NCBI RefSeq assembly: GCF_020171745.1 | Contig: NZ_JAIVAH010000027.1 | Span: 1 to 64,000, forward strand | Length of the DNA stretch: 64,000 bases | Source of the DNA: Prescottella equi | Lineage (GTDB): Bacteria; Actinomycetota; Actinomycetes; Mycobacteriales; Mycobacteriaceae | Reading direction: 5' to 3' | In this document: piece after piece, positions 20,098 through 28,543 of the stretch | Layout of the letters: every line of letters begins with the position of its first letter | Numbering within the stretch: the stretch's first letter is position 1 | The notes under the pieces: generated by a model | The model's database searches: none | Seen by the model: only the letters and a program-made list of their open reading frames with translations | Told to the model about the DNA's origin: nothing | Made by a program: the position numbers and the translations under genes

Positions 20098-21356
20098 GAT
20101 TCGTCCCCATCGAGACAGCCCCTGTACCCCTCGGCGGCGAGGACGCTCGTCGCGCAGTAGGCCGCGGCGGGGTAGTACGGACCCATCGACGCCGCCGGAT
20201 CGAGGCCGCCCGCCTGGGACGCCTGGACGGACTGCGGGTAGAACGCGCCGTCCGGCAGCATGTTCCGCAGGAACAGCAGCTTGGTCGGGACGTCGGTGGA
20301 CCCCCACGGCAGCACCGTCACCTCCGGCGGCAGGTTGTCGGGAAGATCCTGCGGCGCCGCCACCACGTAGGTGTAGTAGCCGTCGGCGTCGACGGCCGTC
20401 TGGAAGTCCGCCGCGCACGCCACCACCGGGTACGGCGACACCAGATCGTTCTGGCACATCGACCAGTACCGCACCTGGCGCCCCGGTTCGGTCGCCGGCA
20501 CGCCCGCCCGGGTGTCCGGGAACGTCGGCGCCTTGCCGCGTACCACGACCACTCGGCCGGGCCGGTAGGTGAACTGGGCGCCGATGTACTTGTTGTCGCC
20601 GTTGGGGAACAGGCCCGAGGTGCTCGCGGGGTTCACGAAGGTCGCCTCGGGGGAGTTGCCGGGGAAGGCGCCCGACGCGGCCGCTTCGATTGCGCGGTCG
20701 AACCCGGTGCGGGCGGCGTCGGCGACGGGTCCGGTGTAGCCGCTGGGGTCGAACGGCCGACCGCACGGCTGGACCGGCACCGTCGCGTTGCCGAGGCGGT
20801 ACCGGACGTCGGGCAGCGGCACGCCACCGCTGATCGACGCGGGATCGTCGGGGACGTAGACGCGGACGATGAGGAAGCCGATCGGCGCCCCGCCCGGGCG
20901 CAGCGCCCGGATCTGATTCCGGGTGGCGTCGGGGTCTCCGGCGACGAGCGTCGCGTGCCACCGTCGTGCCTCCGGTGGGGCCGCGCGCGCCGCCGGATCC
21001 TCGAACGGGTTCGCGCTGCCGGCGTCGGGCTGGATCTGTTCGTCGCGCAGCGTGTCGATCGTGTCCAGGTCGGTGCCGTAGGTGTTGAGCGAGAAATATC
21101 GGGCCGACGGAAACGTTCCGGACAGCTCGATCGTGTCGGACGGTCCCAGCGCGTAGGGGAGGACCCAGTATGCGGCGTTCGTGTCGGGGAAGGCGACGTT
21201 GAGGACCTCACCGTCGGACAGGAACCGCCACGCGCACGGCACGGGATCGGGCGCGGCCGACGCCGGAGCGGGACCGGTGAGGACGGCGACGGCGCCACAC
21301 AGGGCCACGAGGCCGCTCAGGAAGCGGCGGGACAGAGATCGCGACGACATGTTCAT
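20094..21356 (-). CDS. Secreted protein of unknown function
   Basis: 420 residues. A Sec signal peptide (RRFLSGLVALCGAVAVLTGPAPASA) ends near residue 34. The mature part is beta-rich, with the pattern ARYFSLNTYGTDLDTIDTL then IQPDAGSANPFED, and later YWSMCQND and ACAADF; several Cys could form disulfides. I remember similar unnamed secreted proteins in mycolic actinomycetes but no biochemical role. It is coupled to the GyrI-like gene, which hints that the pair handles the same small hydrophobic compound; that is inference. Confidence 0.8.
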   Translation of the reverse strand: MNMSSRSLSRRFLSGLVALCGAVAVLTGPAPASAAPDPVPCAWRFLSDGEVLNVAFPDTNAAYWVLPYALGPSDTIELSGTFPSARYFSLNTYGTDLDTIDTLRDEQIQPDAGSANPFEDPAARAAPPEARRWHATLVAGDPDATRNQIRALRPGGAPIGFLIVRVYVPDDPASISGGVPLPDVRYRLGNATVPVQPCGRPFDPSGYTGPVADAARTGFDRAIEAAASGAFPGNSPEATFVNPASTSGLFPNGDNKYIGAQFTYRPGRVVVVRGKAPTFPDTRAGVPATEPGRQVRYWSMCQNDLVSPYPVVACAADFQTAVDADGYYTYVVAAPQDLPDNLPPEVTVLPWGSTDVPTKLLFLRNMLPDGAFYPQSVQASQAGGLDPAASMGPYYPAAAYCATSVLAAEGYRGCLDGDES

Positions 21357-21449
21357 CCGAACCCCAATCGCAGGCCCTCACGATAACGAGGGGCCGACCT
21401 GGATGGGGCATGATCGGGCGAACAGCGGTGCGGTGCACGGGAGGCGAAC

Positions 21450-22067
21450 ATGGCGGAGGCGAAGCGGCTGACGAGGCACGACATCGGAGCGGCCCTCGAT
21501 GCCTTCGACGCGGTGACGGTGCCGCTCGGCGGCCGTCGCGCCGCGGCTGTCGTGATCGCGGTGATGCAGGGCGACGACGGCGTGCCGGTGTTCCCGCTCA
21601 CGCTGCGTCCGGCGAAGATGCGGGCCCATGCCGGTCAGTTCGCGCTACCCGGCGGTCGGCTGGACGAAGGGGAGACCGCCCAGGATGCGGCGCTGCGCGA
21701 GCTGAGCGAGGAGCTCGGCATCGAGGTCGGCCCGGGAGACGTGCTCGGCCGCCTCGACGACTACGTGACGCGGTCCGGCTACGTCATGACGCCTTTCGTG
21801 GTGTGGTCGGGGCAGTCGATCGAGTCGGTGGTGCCCAGCCCGGACGAAGTGGCCCACGTGTTCTCGGTGCCGCTCGACGAACTCGACGTCGCGACGCAGT
21901 TCGTCGAGATTCCCGGATCGCCGGAGCCGGTGGCGTGCTGGCCGTTTCGGGGCGAGCACATCCACGCACCCACCGGGGCGGTGATCCACCAGTTCTGTGA
22001 GGTGGTTCTGCACGGGCGGTCGACCCGGGTGTCCGCGTTCGGGCAACCGAGCTTCGCGTGGCGCTGA
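21450..22067 (+). CDS. Nudix hydrolase, CoA pyrophosphatase-like
   Basis: 205 residues. A perfect Nudix box GRLDEGETAQDAALRELSEELGI lies near residue 70 and is preceded by LRPAKMRAHAGQFALPGG, which resembles the extra motif (LRxHxGQxxFPGG) of CoA pyrophosphatases (NudL-type). It would cleave CoA or acyl-CoA to 3',5'-ADP and phosphopantetheine. It is divergent from the secreted-protein gene with a 93-base gap. Confidence 0.88.
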   Translation: MAEAKRLTRHDIGAALDAFDAVTVPLGGRRAAAVVIAVMQGDDGVPVFPLTLRPAKMRAHAGQFALPGGRLDEGETAQDAALRELSEELGIEVGPGDVLGRLDDYVTRSGYVMTPFVVWSGQSIESVVPSPDEVAHVFSVPLDELDVATQFVEIPGSPEPVACWPFRGEHIHAPTGAVIHQFCEVVLHGRSTRVSAFGQPSFAWR

Positions 22068-22108
22068 AATCGGGGTGAGCGTCGGCGGTCCGGACTAGCG
22101 TCAGCGCC

Positions 22109-23152
22109 GTGACCTTCCTGCGATCGGCACTGCGCGCACTCGACCGCACCGGCATCGAACCGGTGGCCTGGCAGCCGCCCGCCGCGCCCGCGCTCACCGG
22201 CGTGCTGGCTCCCGGTGGCCAACTCGACGCCGCCGAACAGTGGAAGCTTCCCACCGGCTGGGGACCCGAGGACGTCGCGGTCGACGGCGACGGGCGGGTG
22301 ATCACCGGCGGCGAGGACGGGCGGCTGTGGCGCTTCGACGCCGACGGCCGACCCACCGAACTCGCCCACACGGGAGGGCGTCCGCTCGGGGTCGAGGTGC
22401 TCGACGACGGCCGATACCTGGTGTGCGACAGCGAGCGCGGCCTACTGCGCGTCGACGAGACCGGTCGCGTGGAGTTGCTCGCGGACACCGCTCTCGGCAC
22501 CCCGCTGCTCGCGTGCAACAACTCGGCCGTCGCGCGGGACGGCGTCGTGTACTTCACCGACTCGTCGGCGCGGTTCACGGTCCCGAACCACCGGCTGGAC
22601 CTGCTCGAGCACTCCGGCACGGGCCGGCTGCTTCGCTTCGACCCGGAAACCGGTGAGATCGACCTGCTCGCGAGCGGCCTGCAGTTCGCGAACGGGGTGG
22701 GTCTCGCGCGCGACGAGTCGTTCGTGATCGTCGCCGAAACGGGCTCGTACCGGATCCAGCGCGTCGAGTTGACCGGACCGCGGGCGGGAAACGTCTCAGT
22801 CTGGGCGGACAATCTTCCGGGAATCCCCGACAACGTCACGTCGCAGACCGCCGACGGGATCTTCTGGGTGGCGCTCTACAGCCCCCGGATGCGGCTGCTC
22901 GACCGGGTGGCGCCGTACCCGACCCTGCGCATTCTCACCGCGAACCTTCCTGGATTCGTCCAGCCCGACCCTGAACATCGGGCGTGGGTCCTGGGCCTGG
23001 ACGCGGCCGGGCAGATCGTCCACAGTCTGCAGGGCGGCAAGGGCAGCTACTCGCCGGTGACGGGCGTCCGCGAAACCCCGGACTGGCTGTACCTCGGCAG
23101 CCTCACCGCCGGTGCGATCGCCCGGGTGCCGCGGAGCGCGCTCGGGATCTGA
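22109..23152 (+). CDS. SMP-30/strictosidine synthase-like beta-propeller protein
   Basis: 347 residues from a GTG start. Six-bladed propeller repeats are visible (GPEDVAVDGDGRVITGGEDG, GLLRVDETGRVELLADT, FANGVGLARDESFVIVAETGSYRI, PGIPDNVTSQTADGIFWVAL), matching the strictosidine synthase/SMP-30 gluconolactonase superfamily. No signal peptide is evident. Probably a lactonase or esterase; substrate unknown. It begins 41 bases after the Nudix gene and may share its transcript. Confidence 0.85.
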   Translation: MTFLRSALRALDRTGIEPVAWQPPAAPALTGVLAPGGQLDAAEQWKLPTGWGPEDVAVDGDGRVITGGEDGRLWRFDADGRPTELAHTGGRPLGVEVLDDGRYLVCDSERGLLRVDETGRVELLADTALGTPLLACNNSAVARDGVVYFTDSSARFTVPNHRLDLLEHSGTGRLLRFDPETGEIDLLASGLQFANGVGLARDESFVIVAETGSYRIQRVELTGPRAGNVSVWADNLPGIPDNVTSQTADGIFWVALYSPRMRLLDRVAPYPTLRILTANLPGFVQPDPEHRAWVLGLDAAGQIVHSLQGGKGSYSPVTGVRETPDWLYLGSLTAGAIARVPRSALGI

Positions 23153-23247
23153 CGGCCCCCGTTCCCGACCGGTCGGTCACTGAAATGCGACACCGCATGT
23201 GGAAGGGTGGCGTACCGACAGCGAACGGGAAGCCGAGAGGATTGTTG

Positions 23248-23859
23248 GTGGACGCGGTAGGACAGCAGAACGTGAGCTCCAGTCCGGGCGCCGACCGCAT
23301 ACTCACGATCCCCAACATCCTGAGCCTGATCCGCCTGGCAGGCGTGCCGCTGTTCCTGTACCTGTTGCTGGGGCCGCAGGCCGACGGGTGGGCCCTGGCC
23401 GTCCTGATGCTCAGTGGCTTCACCGACTGGGCGGACGGCAAGCTCGCGCGCCTGCTGAACCAGATGTCGCGCCTCGGGGCACTGCTCGATCCGTTCGTGG
23501 ACCGGCTGTACGTCATCTCGACGCTCGTCGCGTTCGTCCTGCGCGACATCATCCCGTGGTGGCTCGCCGCGATCCTGATCGGACGCGACCTGATCCTCGC
23601 CATCACGCTCCCGGTCTACCGACGTCGGGGTCTTCCGCCGCCGGAGGTCATCTACCTCGGCAAGGCCGCGACGTTCGCGTTGATGTTCGCGCTCCCGATC
23701 CTGCTGGCGGCGCAGAGCGACTGGGCGGGAGCGTCGATCGCGAACGCGTGGGGGTACGCGCTCCTGGTGTGGGGCACGGTGCTCTACGTGTGGACGGCCG
23801 GTATCTACATTGCGAAGGCGGTCGGCGTCGCGCGTGCGGTGTCCCGGAGCGGCCCGTGA
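23248..23859 (+). CDS. CDP-alcohol phosphatidyltransferase family protein (PgsA2-like)
   Basis: 203 residues with about five membrane helices. The catalytic signature DWADGKLARLLNQMSRLGALLDPFVDR fits DG-x2-AR-x8-G-x3-D-x3-D of CDP-alcohol phosphotransferases (near residues 70-97; shown here in parts). GTG 23248 is chosen because GAGAGG (23235-23240) is 7 bases upstream. The gene is the positional equivalent of M. tuberculosis Rv1822 (pgsA2), whose product is uncertain. The end overlaps the DUF881 gene by 4 bases. Confidence 0.88.
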   Translation: MDAVGQQNVSSSPGADRILTIPNILSLIRLAGVPLFLYLLLGPQADGWALAVLMLSGFTDWADGKLARLLNQMSRLGALLDPFVDRLYVISTLVAFVLRDIIPWWLAAILIGRDLILAITLPVYRRRGLPPPEVIYLGKAATFALMFALPILLAAQSDWAGASIANAWGYALLVWGTVLYVWTAGIYIAKAVGVARAVSRSGP

Positions 23860-24722
23860 GCGATGCACCCCGGTCGGTGCGGCGGAACCCGGTTCCGTCG
23901 CTGCTGAAGTCCCTCATGAACGACCACCTCGACCCCGGTTACGCCGGCGCGGCCGCGGACCGGGAACAGGGACACTCGAGACCGCCCCGGATCGCGGCCG
24001 GCGCGTGGATCGCGGTCGGCGCGCTGCTGGTGGGACTCGTGTTCGGCATCGCGTACGCGCAGGCGTCGTCGTCGGCGTCCGACGCGGATGCGACCCGCGC
24101 CGAGATGCTGACGAAGGTGCGCGACGCGGAGGATCGCAGCCGCAGCCTCGCCACGACCCGGGACGATCTGACCGGGCGAGTGGACGACCTGCGGGCCAAG
24201 GTCCTGGCCGGCAACGCGGAGGGCGCGGAGGTGCTCGCCGATTTGCGGACCCTGGAATCCGCCGCCGCGGCGGAACCCGTGCACGGCCCCGGGATCGTGG
24301 TGACGCTGACCGACCCGGCGGCGCGTCCGGACCTGTCGGACTCGTCGCAGCGGGTGCCGGGCTCGCCGAAGTCCGGCGTCCTCGACCGTGACCTCCAGTC
24401 GGTCGTCAACGCGCTCTGGGCCAGCGGGGCGGAGGCCGTCGCCGTCGGTGACGTCCGGATCGGTCCGGGTGTCACTATTCGCCAGGCCGGCGGCGCGATG
24501 CTCGTCGACAACCAGCCCGTGCCGTCGCCCTACCGGGTCTCGGCCATCGGTTCCCCGGTCAAGCTGCAGACCAGTTTCGTCGTGAGCGACGCGTTTCTGC
24601 GGATGGGGGCGGTCCGGGACATCTACGGCGTCGGTTTCACCATCGCCGAGTCAGACGACCTGCAGCTACCCGCTGCCGCTGGTCGTGAAGTGCGGTACGC
24701 AAAGGAAACGGGGGCACCGTGA
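23856..24722 (+). CDS. DUF881 family membrane protein (first copy)
   Basis: 288 residues. One N-terminal membrane helix (about residues 48-70, IAVGALLVGLVFGIAYAQ), a coiled coil (about 80-130), then the DUF881 domain with VHGPGIVVTLTDPA and LWASGAEAVAVGDVRIGP. The domain lies outside the membrane. It is the Rv1823 position. Function unknown; DUF881 proteins in Firmicutes sit among division and sporulation genes, which suggests a cell-envelope role. Confidence 0.88.
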   Translation: MSDAPRSVRRNPVPSLLKSLMNDHLDPGYAGAAADREQGHSRPPRIAAGAWIAVGALLVGLVFGIAYAQASSSASDADATRAEMLTKVRDAEDRSRSLATTRDDLTGRVDDLRAKVLAGNAEGAEVLADLRTLESAAAAEPVHGPGIVVTLTDPAARPDLSDSSQRVPGSPKSGVLDRDLQSVVNALWASGAEAVAVGDVRIGPGVTIRQAGGAMLVDNQPVPSPYRVSAIGSPVKLQTSFVVSDAFLRMGAVRDIYGVGFTIAESDDLQLPAAAGREVRYAKETGAP

Positions 24723-25069
24723 AAGGTGGATACGCGCTCTACGGAGTGCTCGCGCTGGTCGTCGGCATCGTGGTCGGGGTGGTGTTCAGTCCGCAGGTGC
24801 CCGACGCCGTCCAGCCCTATCTGCCGATTGCAGTGGTCGCGGCGCTCGATGCCGTCTTCGGCGGTCTGCGCGCGTACCTCGACGAGATCTTCGACTCGAA
24901 GGTCTTCGTCGTGTCCTTCGTGTTCAACGTCCTCGTCGCCGCGCTGATCGTCTGGCTCGGTGATCAACTCGGCGTCGGCACCCAGCTGTCGACCGCGATC
25001 ATCGTCGTCCTCGGCATCCGCATCTTCGGTAACGCGGCCGCGCTGCGGCGGCGGCTGTTCGGAGCGTGA
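24719..25069 (+). CDS. sbp: Small basic membrane protein Sbp (DUF1290)
   Basis: 116 residues with three to four membrane helices (YALYGVLALVVGIVVGVVF, LPIAVVAALDAVFGGLRAYL, VFVVSFVFNVLVAALIVWLG, LSTAIIVVLGIRIFGNAAALRR). The family is always found between or beside DUF881 genes. GTG 24719 overlaps the upstream stop and the end overlaps the next gene, so the three are tightly coupled. Confidence 0.9.
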   Translation: MKGGYALYGVLALVVGIVVGVVFSPQVPDAVQPYLPIAVVAALDAVFGGLRAYLDEIFDSKVFVVSFVFNVLVAALIVWLGDQLGVGTQLSTAIIVVLGIRIFGNAAALRRRLFGA

Positions 25070-25845
25070 TCGGTATGCAGGACAACGGGACTCCCAGTGG
25101 GCCGCGCACCGAGGGCAGGCACGAGATGCCGCCCCAGCGGCCGGCCCGGTCGCGGGCGCGATTCGGCTTCGGCGTGCTGGCCGTTCTGCTGATGGCGGCG
25201 CTGGGCGTCGCGATCGCGACCCAGGTGAGCAGCACCGGATCGGGCGACAACCTCGACTCCGCCCGGCCCGCCGACCTGCTGGTGGTGCTGGGCAACCTGA
25301 ACCAACGCGAGGCGGCGCTGCGGCAGGAGATCGCCGGACTCGAGCAGACCCTGTCGAAACTCGAGGCCGGCGGTGGTGGTTCCGGCGCCGCGCTGGACGA
25401 GGCGAAGGCCCGCCTGTCGGCGCTCTCGATCCAGGTCGGCACGGTTGCCGCGACCGGACCCGGCGTGACGTTGACGGTGCAGGATCCCGGCAAGTCGGTC
25501 GGCTCCGAGGTGATCCTCGACCTCCTGCAGGAGCTGCGGGCCGCGGGCGCCGAAGCGATCGAGATCCAGGGTGCGGACGCGGATCCGATTCGGATCGGTG
25601 TCGACTCGTGGGTCAGCGGCAGCGGGGGGAACGTCACGGTCGACGGGCGAAAGGTGGCCGCGCCGTTCCGGGTCGTCGCGATCGGGGACCCCCCGACGCT
25701 GGCCGCCGCCCTGAACATCCCCGGCGGCGTGGTCGACACCGTCGCGCGCAGTGGCGGGCAGTTGCGTATCGAACAATCGCCGCAGGTCACCGTGGCCGCC
25801 TTGCGGGACATCTCACCACGCCAATACGCTCGTCCCGGAAACTGA
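25066..25845 (+). CDS. DUF881 family membrane protein (second copy)
   Basis: 259 residues; same plan as the copy upstream: a basic cytoplasmic start, one helix (about 32-54), a coiled coil (about 75-125) and the DUF881 domain (TGPGVTLTVQDPGKSVGSE, LRAAGAEAIEIQGADADPIRIG). GTG 25066 gives an overlap; ATG 25075 is possible. It corresponds to Rv1825. The two copies are paralogues of only moderate similarity, so they probably form a heteromer with Sbp. Confidence 0.88.
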   Translation: MIGMQDNGTPSGPRTEGRHEMPPQRPARSRARFGFGVLAVLLMAALGVAIATQVSSTGSGDNLDSARPADLLVVLGNLNQREAALRQEIAGLEQTLSKLEAGGGGSGAALDEAKARLSALSIQVGTVAATGPGVTLTVQDPGKSVGSEVILDLLQELRAAGAEAIEIQGADADPIRIGVDSWVSGSGGNVTVDGRKVAAPFRVVAIGDPPTLAAALNIPGGVVDTVARSGGQLRIEQSPQVTVAALRDISPRQYARPGN

Positions 25846-25889
25846 TCTTCTTCGGTCCGCTCGGCGGACCTCCTCGAAAGGAAGCCACC

Positions 25890-26294
25890 GTGAGTGAGCT
25901 CGCTACCCCCGCCGATCTGCGCTACACAGCAGAGCACGAATGGGTGCGGCGGACGGGTCCGACGACGGTGCGGGTGGGCATCACCGACTTCGCGCAGTCG
26001 CAGCTCGGTGACGTCGTGTTCGTCCAGCTGCCCGCAGTCGGCGAGGATGTGGCCGCCGGCGACTCGTTCGGCGAGGTCGAGTCGACGAAGAGCGTCTCCG
26101 ACATCTACGCGCCGCTGACGGCGAAAGTGGTTGCCGTGAACGAGGATCTGGACGGAAGCCCCGAGTTGGTGAACTCCGATCCGTACGGCAACGGCTGGCT
26201 CGTCGACCTCGAGGTCGCGGACGAGGCGGGCCTGGACGCGGTGCTCGCGGCAACCCTGGATGCCGAGGCGTACCTGGCGCTGTCCGGGAGCTGA
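25890..26294 (+). CDS. gcvH: Glycine cleavage system H protein
   Basis: 134 residues. The lipoyl-lysine is K67 in GEVESTKSVSDIYAP. It carries the aminomethyl group between GcvP, GcvT and lipoamide dehydrogenase. GTG 25890 has GAAAGGAAG (25876-25884) upstream. The gene lies next to garA as in mycobacteria and is about 3.2 kb from gcvP; gcvT is not in the window. Confidence 0.96.
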   Translation: MSELATPADLRYTAEHEWVRRTGPTTVRVGITDFAQSQLGDVVFVQLPAVGEDVAAGDSFGEVESTKSVSDIYAPLTAKVVAVNEDLDGSPELVNSDPYGNGWLVDLEVADEAGLDAVLAATLDAEAYLALSGS

Positions 26295-26446
26295 TTTCGC
26301 GCGTCGCCGCCCGGCCTGTCCACCTACACGCACCGGCACTCTCAGGGTACGGTCGAGGTGAGCGCAAGGCCGTGGCGGTGCGCATGTCCACGTCGGATTG
26401 TGATCGTGGCCGCGACATCGTCGAGGCCGAGTTGTACCGCGTGAAC

Positions 26447-26471
26447 CCGGGAGCGCCGCGAGCGCTCCCGG
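26447..26471 (+). promoter_or_regulatory. garA leader hairpin
   Basis: A perfect 10-bp GC-rich stem (26447-26456 with 26462-26471, 5-base loop) sits 12 bases before the garA ribosome-binding site GAGGAG. It is not followed by a T-run, so it is either an mRNA-stabilising or translation-tuning hairpin or a protein site. Confidence 0.45.
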
Positions 26472-26496
26472 TTCGACGGATTGAGGAGGAGAAACG

Positions 26497-26991
26497 GTGA
26501 GCGAGAACGGCAACGACGCGGTTTACGGAGAGACGCCGGCCGAGACCACATCGGTTTTCCGTGCGGATTTTCTCAATGAGATGGACACCCAGTCGTCGCA
26601 GACGGCCGAGGCTCCGGTGTCCGGGGTCGAGGGTCTGCCGGCCGGGTCCGCGCTGCTCGTCGTGAAGAGGGGCCCCAATGCGGGCTCGCGTTTCCTGCTC
26701 GATCAGCCGACCACGTCGGCCGGCCGTCACCCCGACAGCGACATCTTCCTCGACGACGTGACTGTGAGCCGTCGGCACGCCGAGTTCCGCCAGGACGACG
26801 ACGAGTTCCAGGTGGTCGACGTGGGCAGCCTCAACGGGACCTACGTCAACCGTGAGCCCGTCGACTCGGCGGTGCTGGCCAACGGCGACGAGGTCCAGAT
26901 CGGCAAGTTCCGACTGGTCTTCCTGACGGGGCCGCGCGGCAACAGCGGTGGCCCGCAGATCGGCGAATCCGCGGCGGGTGCAGGTAGCTGA
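26497..26991 (+). CDS. garA: FHA-domain regulator GarA/OdhI
   Basis: 164 residues. The N-terminal segment holds the ETTSVF phospho-motif (T17 and T18), which in mycobacteria is the PknG/PknB target, followed by an FHA domain (about 55-145) with GRHPDSDI, SRRHAEF and GSLNGTYVN. Unphosphorylated GarA inhibits 2-oxoglutarate dehydrogenase and NAD-glutamate dehydrogenase and activates glutamate synthase, so it gates carbon into glutamate. GTG 26497 has GAGGAGAAAC upstream. The stop overlaps the MerR gene by one base. Confidence 0.96.
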   Translation: MSENGNDAVYGETPAETTSVFRADFLNEMDTQSSQTAEAPVSGVEGLPAGSALLVVKRGPNAGSRFLLDQPTTSAGRHPDSDIFLDDVTVSRRHAEFRQDDDEFQVVDVGSLNGTYVNREPVDSAVLANGDEVQIGKFRLVFLTGPRGNSGGPQIGESAAGAGS

Positions 26992-27728
26992 TGACCGCCG
27001 TTCGGCAGGATGCCGCCACGGGCATGTCGATCGGCACGGTGCTCGATCGACTGCGTCCGGATTTCCCGGACGTCACGATCTCCAAGATTCGGTTCCTGGA
27101 GGCCGAGGGGCTCATCAGCCCCGAACGGACGCCGTCCGGCTATCGGCGCTTCTCGATCGCGGACTGTGAGCGCCTGCGTTTCGTGCTCACGGCGCAGCGG
27201 GACCAGTACCTGCCGCTCAAGGTGATCAAGGAACAGCTCGAGGCGATCGACAAGGGCGCGGCGACGGTGGGCGCGGTGGATTCTGCTCCGCGGCGCCCCC
27301 GCCAGCTCGCGGTGGCTCCCGGCGAGGTGTCTCCGGAGGAATTCCGGCCCGACCGCGAGGTCCGGATCAGCAGGGACGACCTGATCGAACGCTCGGGCAT
27401 CGATGCGAAGTTCCTGGGCGAACTGCTGCGCAGCGGTCTCGTGGTGCCCGGTGCCGCCGGCTTCTTCGACGAGGATGCGGTCCTCCTCGCCCGCACCGCG
27501 AAGGCGATGTCGGAGTTCGGGCTCGAGGTGCGTCATCTGCGGGCGTTCAAGCTTGCCGCCGACCGCGAGGCGGGCCTCGTCGCGCAGATCGCGGGTCCGG
27601 TTGCGAAGGGGCGCGACGCCGGTGCGCGCGACCGTGCGGAGGAAATGGTCCGGGAACTCGCGGCATTGTCGCTGACTCTGCACACCTGCCTCGTCAAGGC
27701 CGCCGTCCGTGGGGCGCTCGATCGCTGA
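26991..27728 (+). CDS. MerR family regulator (Rv1828-like)
   Basis: 245 residues. N-terminal winged HTH of MerR type (ISKIRFLEAEGLISPERTPSGYRRFS) at about residues 28-55, a linker and a helical C-terminal domain without the usual metal-binding Cys pattern, so the effector is unknown. Corresponds to M. tuberculosis Rv1828. Likely controls sites nearby, including the palindrome at 28305-28327; that is inference. Confidence 0.92.
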   Translation: MTAVRQDAATGMSIGTVLDRLRPDFPDVTISKIRFLEAEGLISPERTPSGYRRFSIADCERLRFVLTAQRDQYLPLKVIKEQLEAIDKGAATVGAVDSAPRRPRQLAVAPGEVSPEEFRPDREVRISRDDLIERSGIDAKFLGELLRSGLVVPGAAGFFDEDAVLLARTAKAMSEFGLEVRHLRAFKLAADREAGLVAQIAGPVAKGRDAGARDRAEEMVRELAALSLTLHTCLVKAAVRGALDR

Positions 27729-27753
27729 CGGCCACAGCAGGTTCGAATAGAAT
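27725..27753 (+). promoter_or_regulatory. Promoter of the DUF151 gene
   Basis: CTGACG (27725-27730), 17 bp spacer, TAGAAT (27748-27753). The -35 overlaps the stop of the merR gene. Expected start near 27760, giving a leader of about 68 bases. Confidence 0.55.
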
Positions 27754-27827
27754 CGGGGCAGTACGTCAAGCGGGGCTCGTCCGCCGTCCGCGGTGGATCC
27801 GGTCACCGGTACGAGGTGGAGGACGCG

Positions 27828-28301
27828 ATGAGTGAGATGCGTGTGATCGGGATCCGTGTCGAGCAGCCGCAGAACCAGCCGGTGCTGTTGCTGCGTGAGA
27901 GCAACGGTGATCGTTATCTGCCGATCTGGATCGGCCAGACGGAGGCGACGGCGATCGCGCTGGAGCAGCAGGGGGTAGAACCTGCACGCCCGCTCACGCA
28001 CGACCTCATCAAAGACCTGCTCGACGCGTTCGGGCACACGCTGCGCGAGGTGCGGATCGTGGATCTGCAGGCGGGCACGTTCTACGCCGATCTCGTGTTC
28101 GAGGGCGACGTGCGCGTCTCGGCGCGGCCGTCGGATTCGGTGGCCATCGCGCTGCGGATCGGTGTGCCGATCTTCGTCGAGGAGGCGGTACTCGCGGAGG
28201 CCGGCCTGGTGATGCCGGACGAGCGCGAGGACGAGGTGGAGAAGTTCAAGGAGTTTCTCGAGTCGGTGTCGCCGGATGATTTCAAGGCCACCGACGGCTG
28301 A
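27828..28301 (+). CDS. DUF151 bifunctional nuclease family protein
   Basis: 157 residues. The DUF151 pattern is clear: MRVIGIRVEQPQNQPVLLLRE, YLPIWIGQTEATAIALEQQG, RPLTHDLIKDLLDAFG, ARPSDSVAIALRIGVPIFV. Members in plants and mycobacteria have been reported to have RNase/DNase activity, but the role is not settled. ATG 27828 is chosen because GGAGG (27818-27822) is 5 bases upstream; GTG 27816 is in frame. Rv1829 position. Confidence 0.9.
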   Translation: MSEMRVIGIRVEQPQNQPVLLLRESNGDRYLPIWIGQTEATAIALEQQGVEPARPLTHDLIKDLLDAFGHTLREVRIVDLQAGTFYADLVFEGDVRVSARPSDSVAIALRIGVPIFVEEAVLAEAGLVMPDEREDEVEKFKEFLESVSPDDFKATDG

Positions 28302-28304
28302 TTG

Positions 28305-28327
28305 CTCAACCTCAAGTTAAGGTTGAG
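28305..28327. promoter_or_regulatory. Palindromic operator candidate (MerR-type)
   Basis: CTCAACCT and AGGTTGAG form a perfect 8-bp inverted repeat around CAAGTTA. The pattern (CCTCAAGTTAAGG core) is like operators of MerR-family proteins. It lies 18 bp upstream of the -35 of the second merR gene and between two merR genes. Confidence 0.55.
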
Positions 28328-28345
28328 ACTCTTGGGCGCGTCGCG

Positions 28346-28374
28346 TTGACCCGGCCCGGGCGGAACCCTAGCGT
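28346..28374 (+). promoter_or_regulatory. Promoter of the second merR gene
   Basis: TTGACC (28346-28351), exact 17-bp spacer, TAGCGT (28369-28374). This is one of the best housekeeping-type promoters in the window and gives a leader of about 163 bases before GTG 28544. Confidence 0.55.
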
Positions 28375-28543
28375 CTTGCATGCGAACGCGCGCCACGCTG
28401 TGAGTCCGGGGCGTACGCTGAGTGAATCCATCGTTCGGGTTTACTCGATGTCACGAGTGTGTGGTTGACGGGTTACGGAATTTCGGCAAGGAGTTTCCGG
28501 GACCGACCGTTGCCGCCGCTGAACACGCGAGAGGGAGTAGTCC

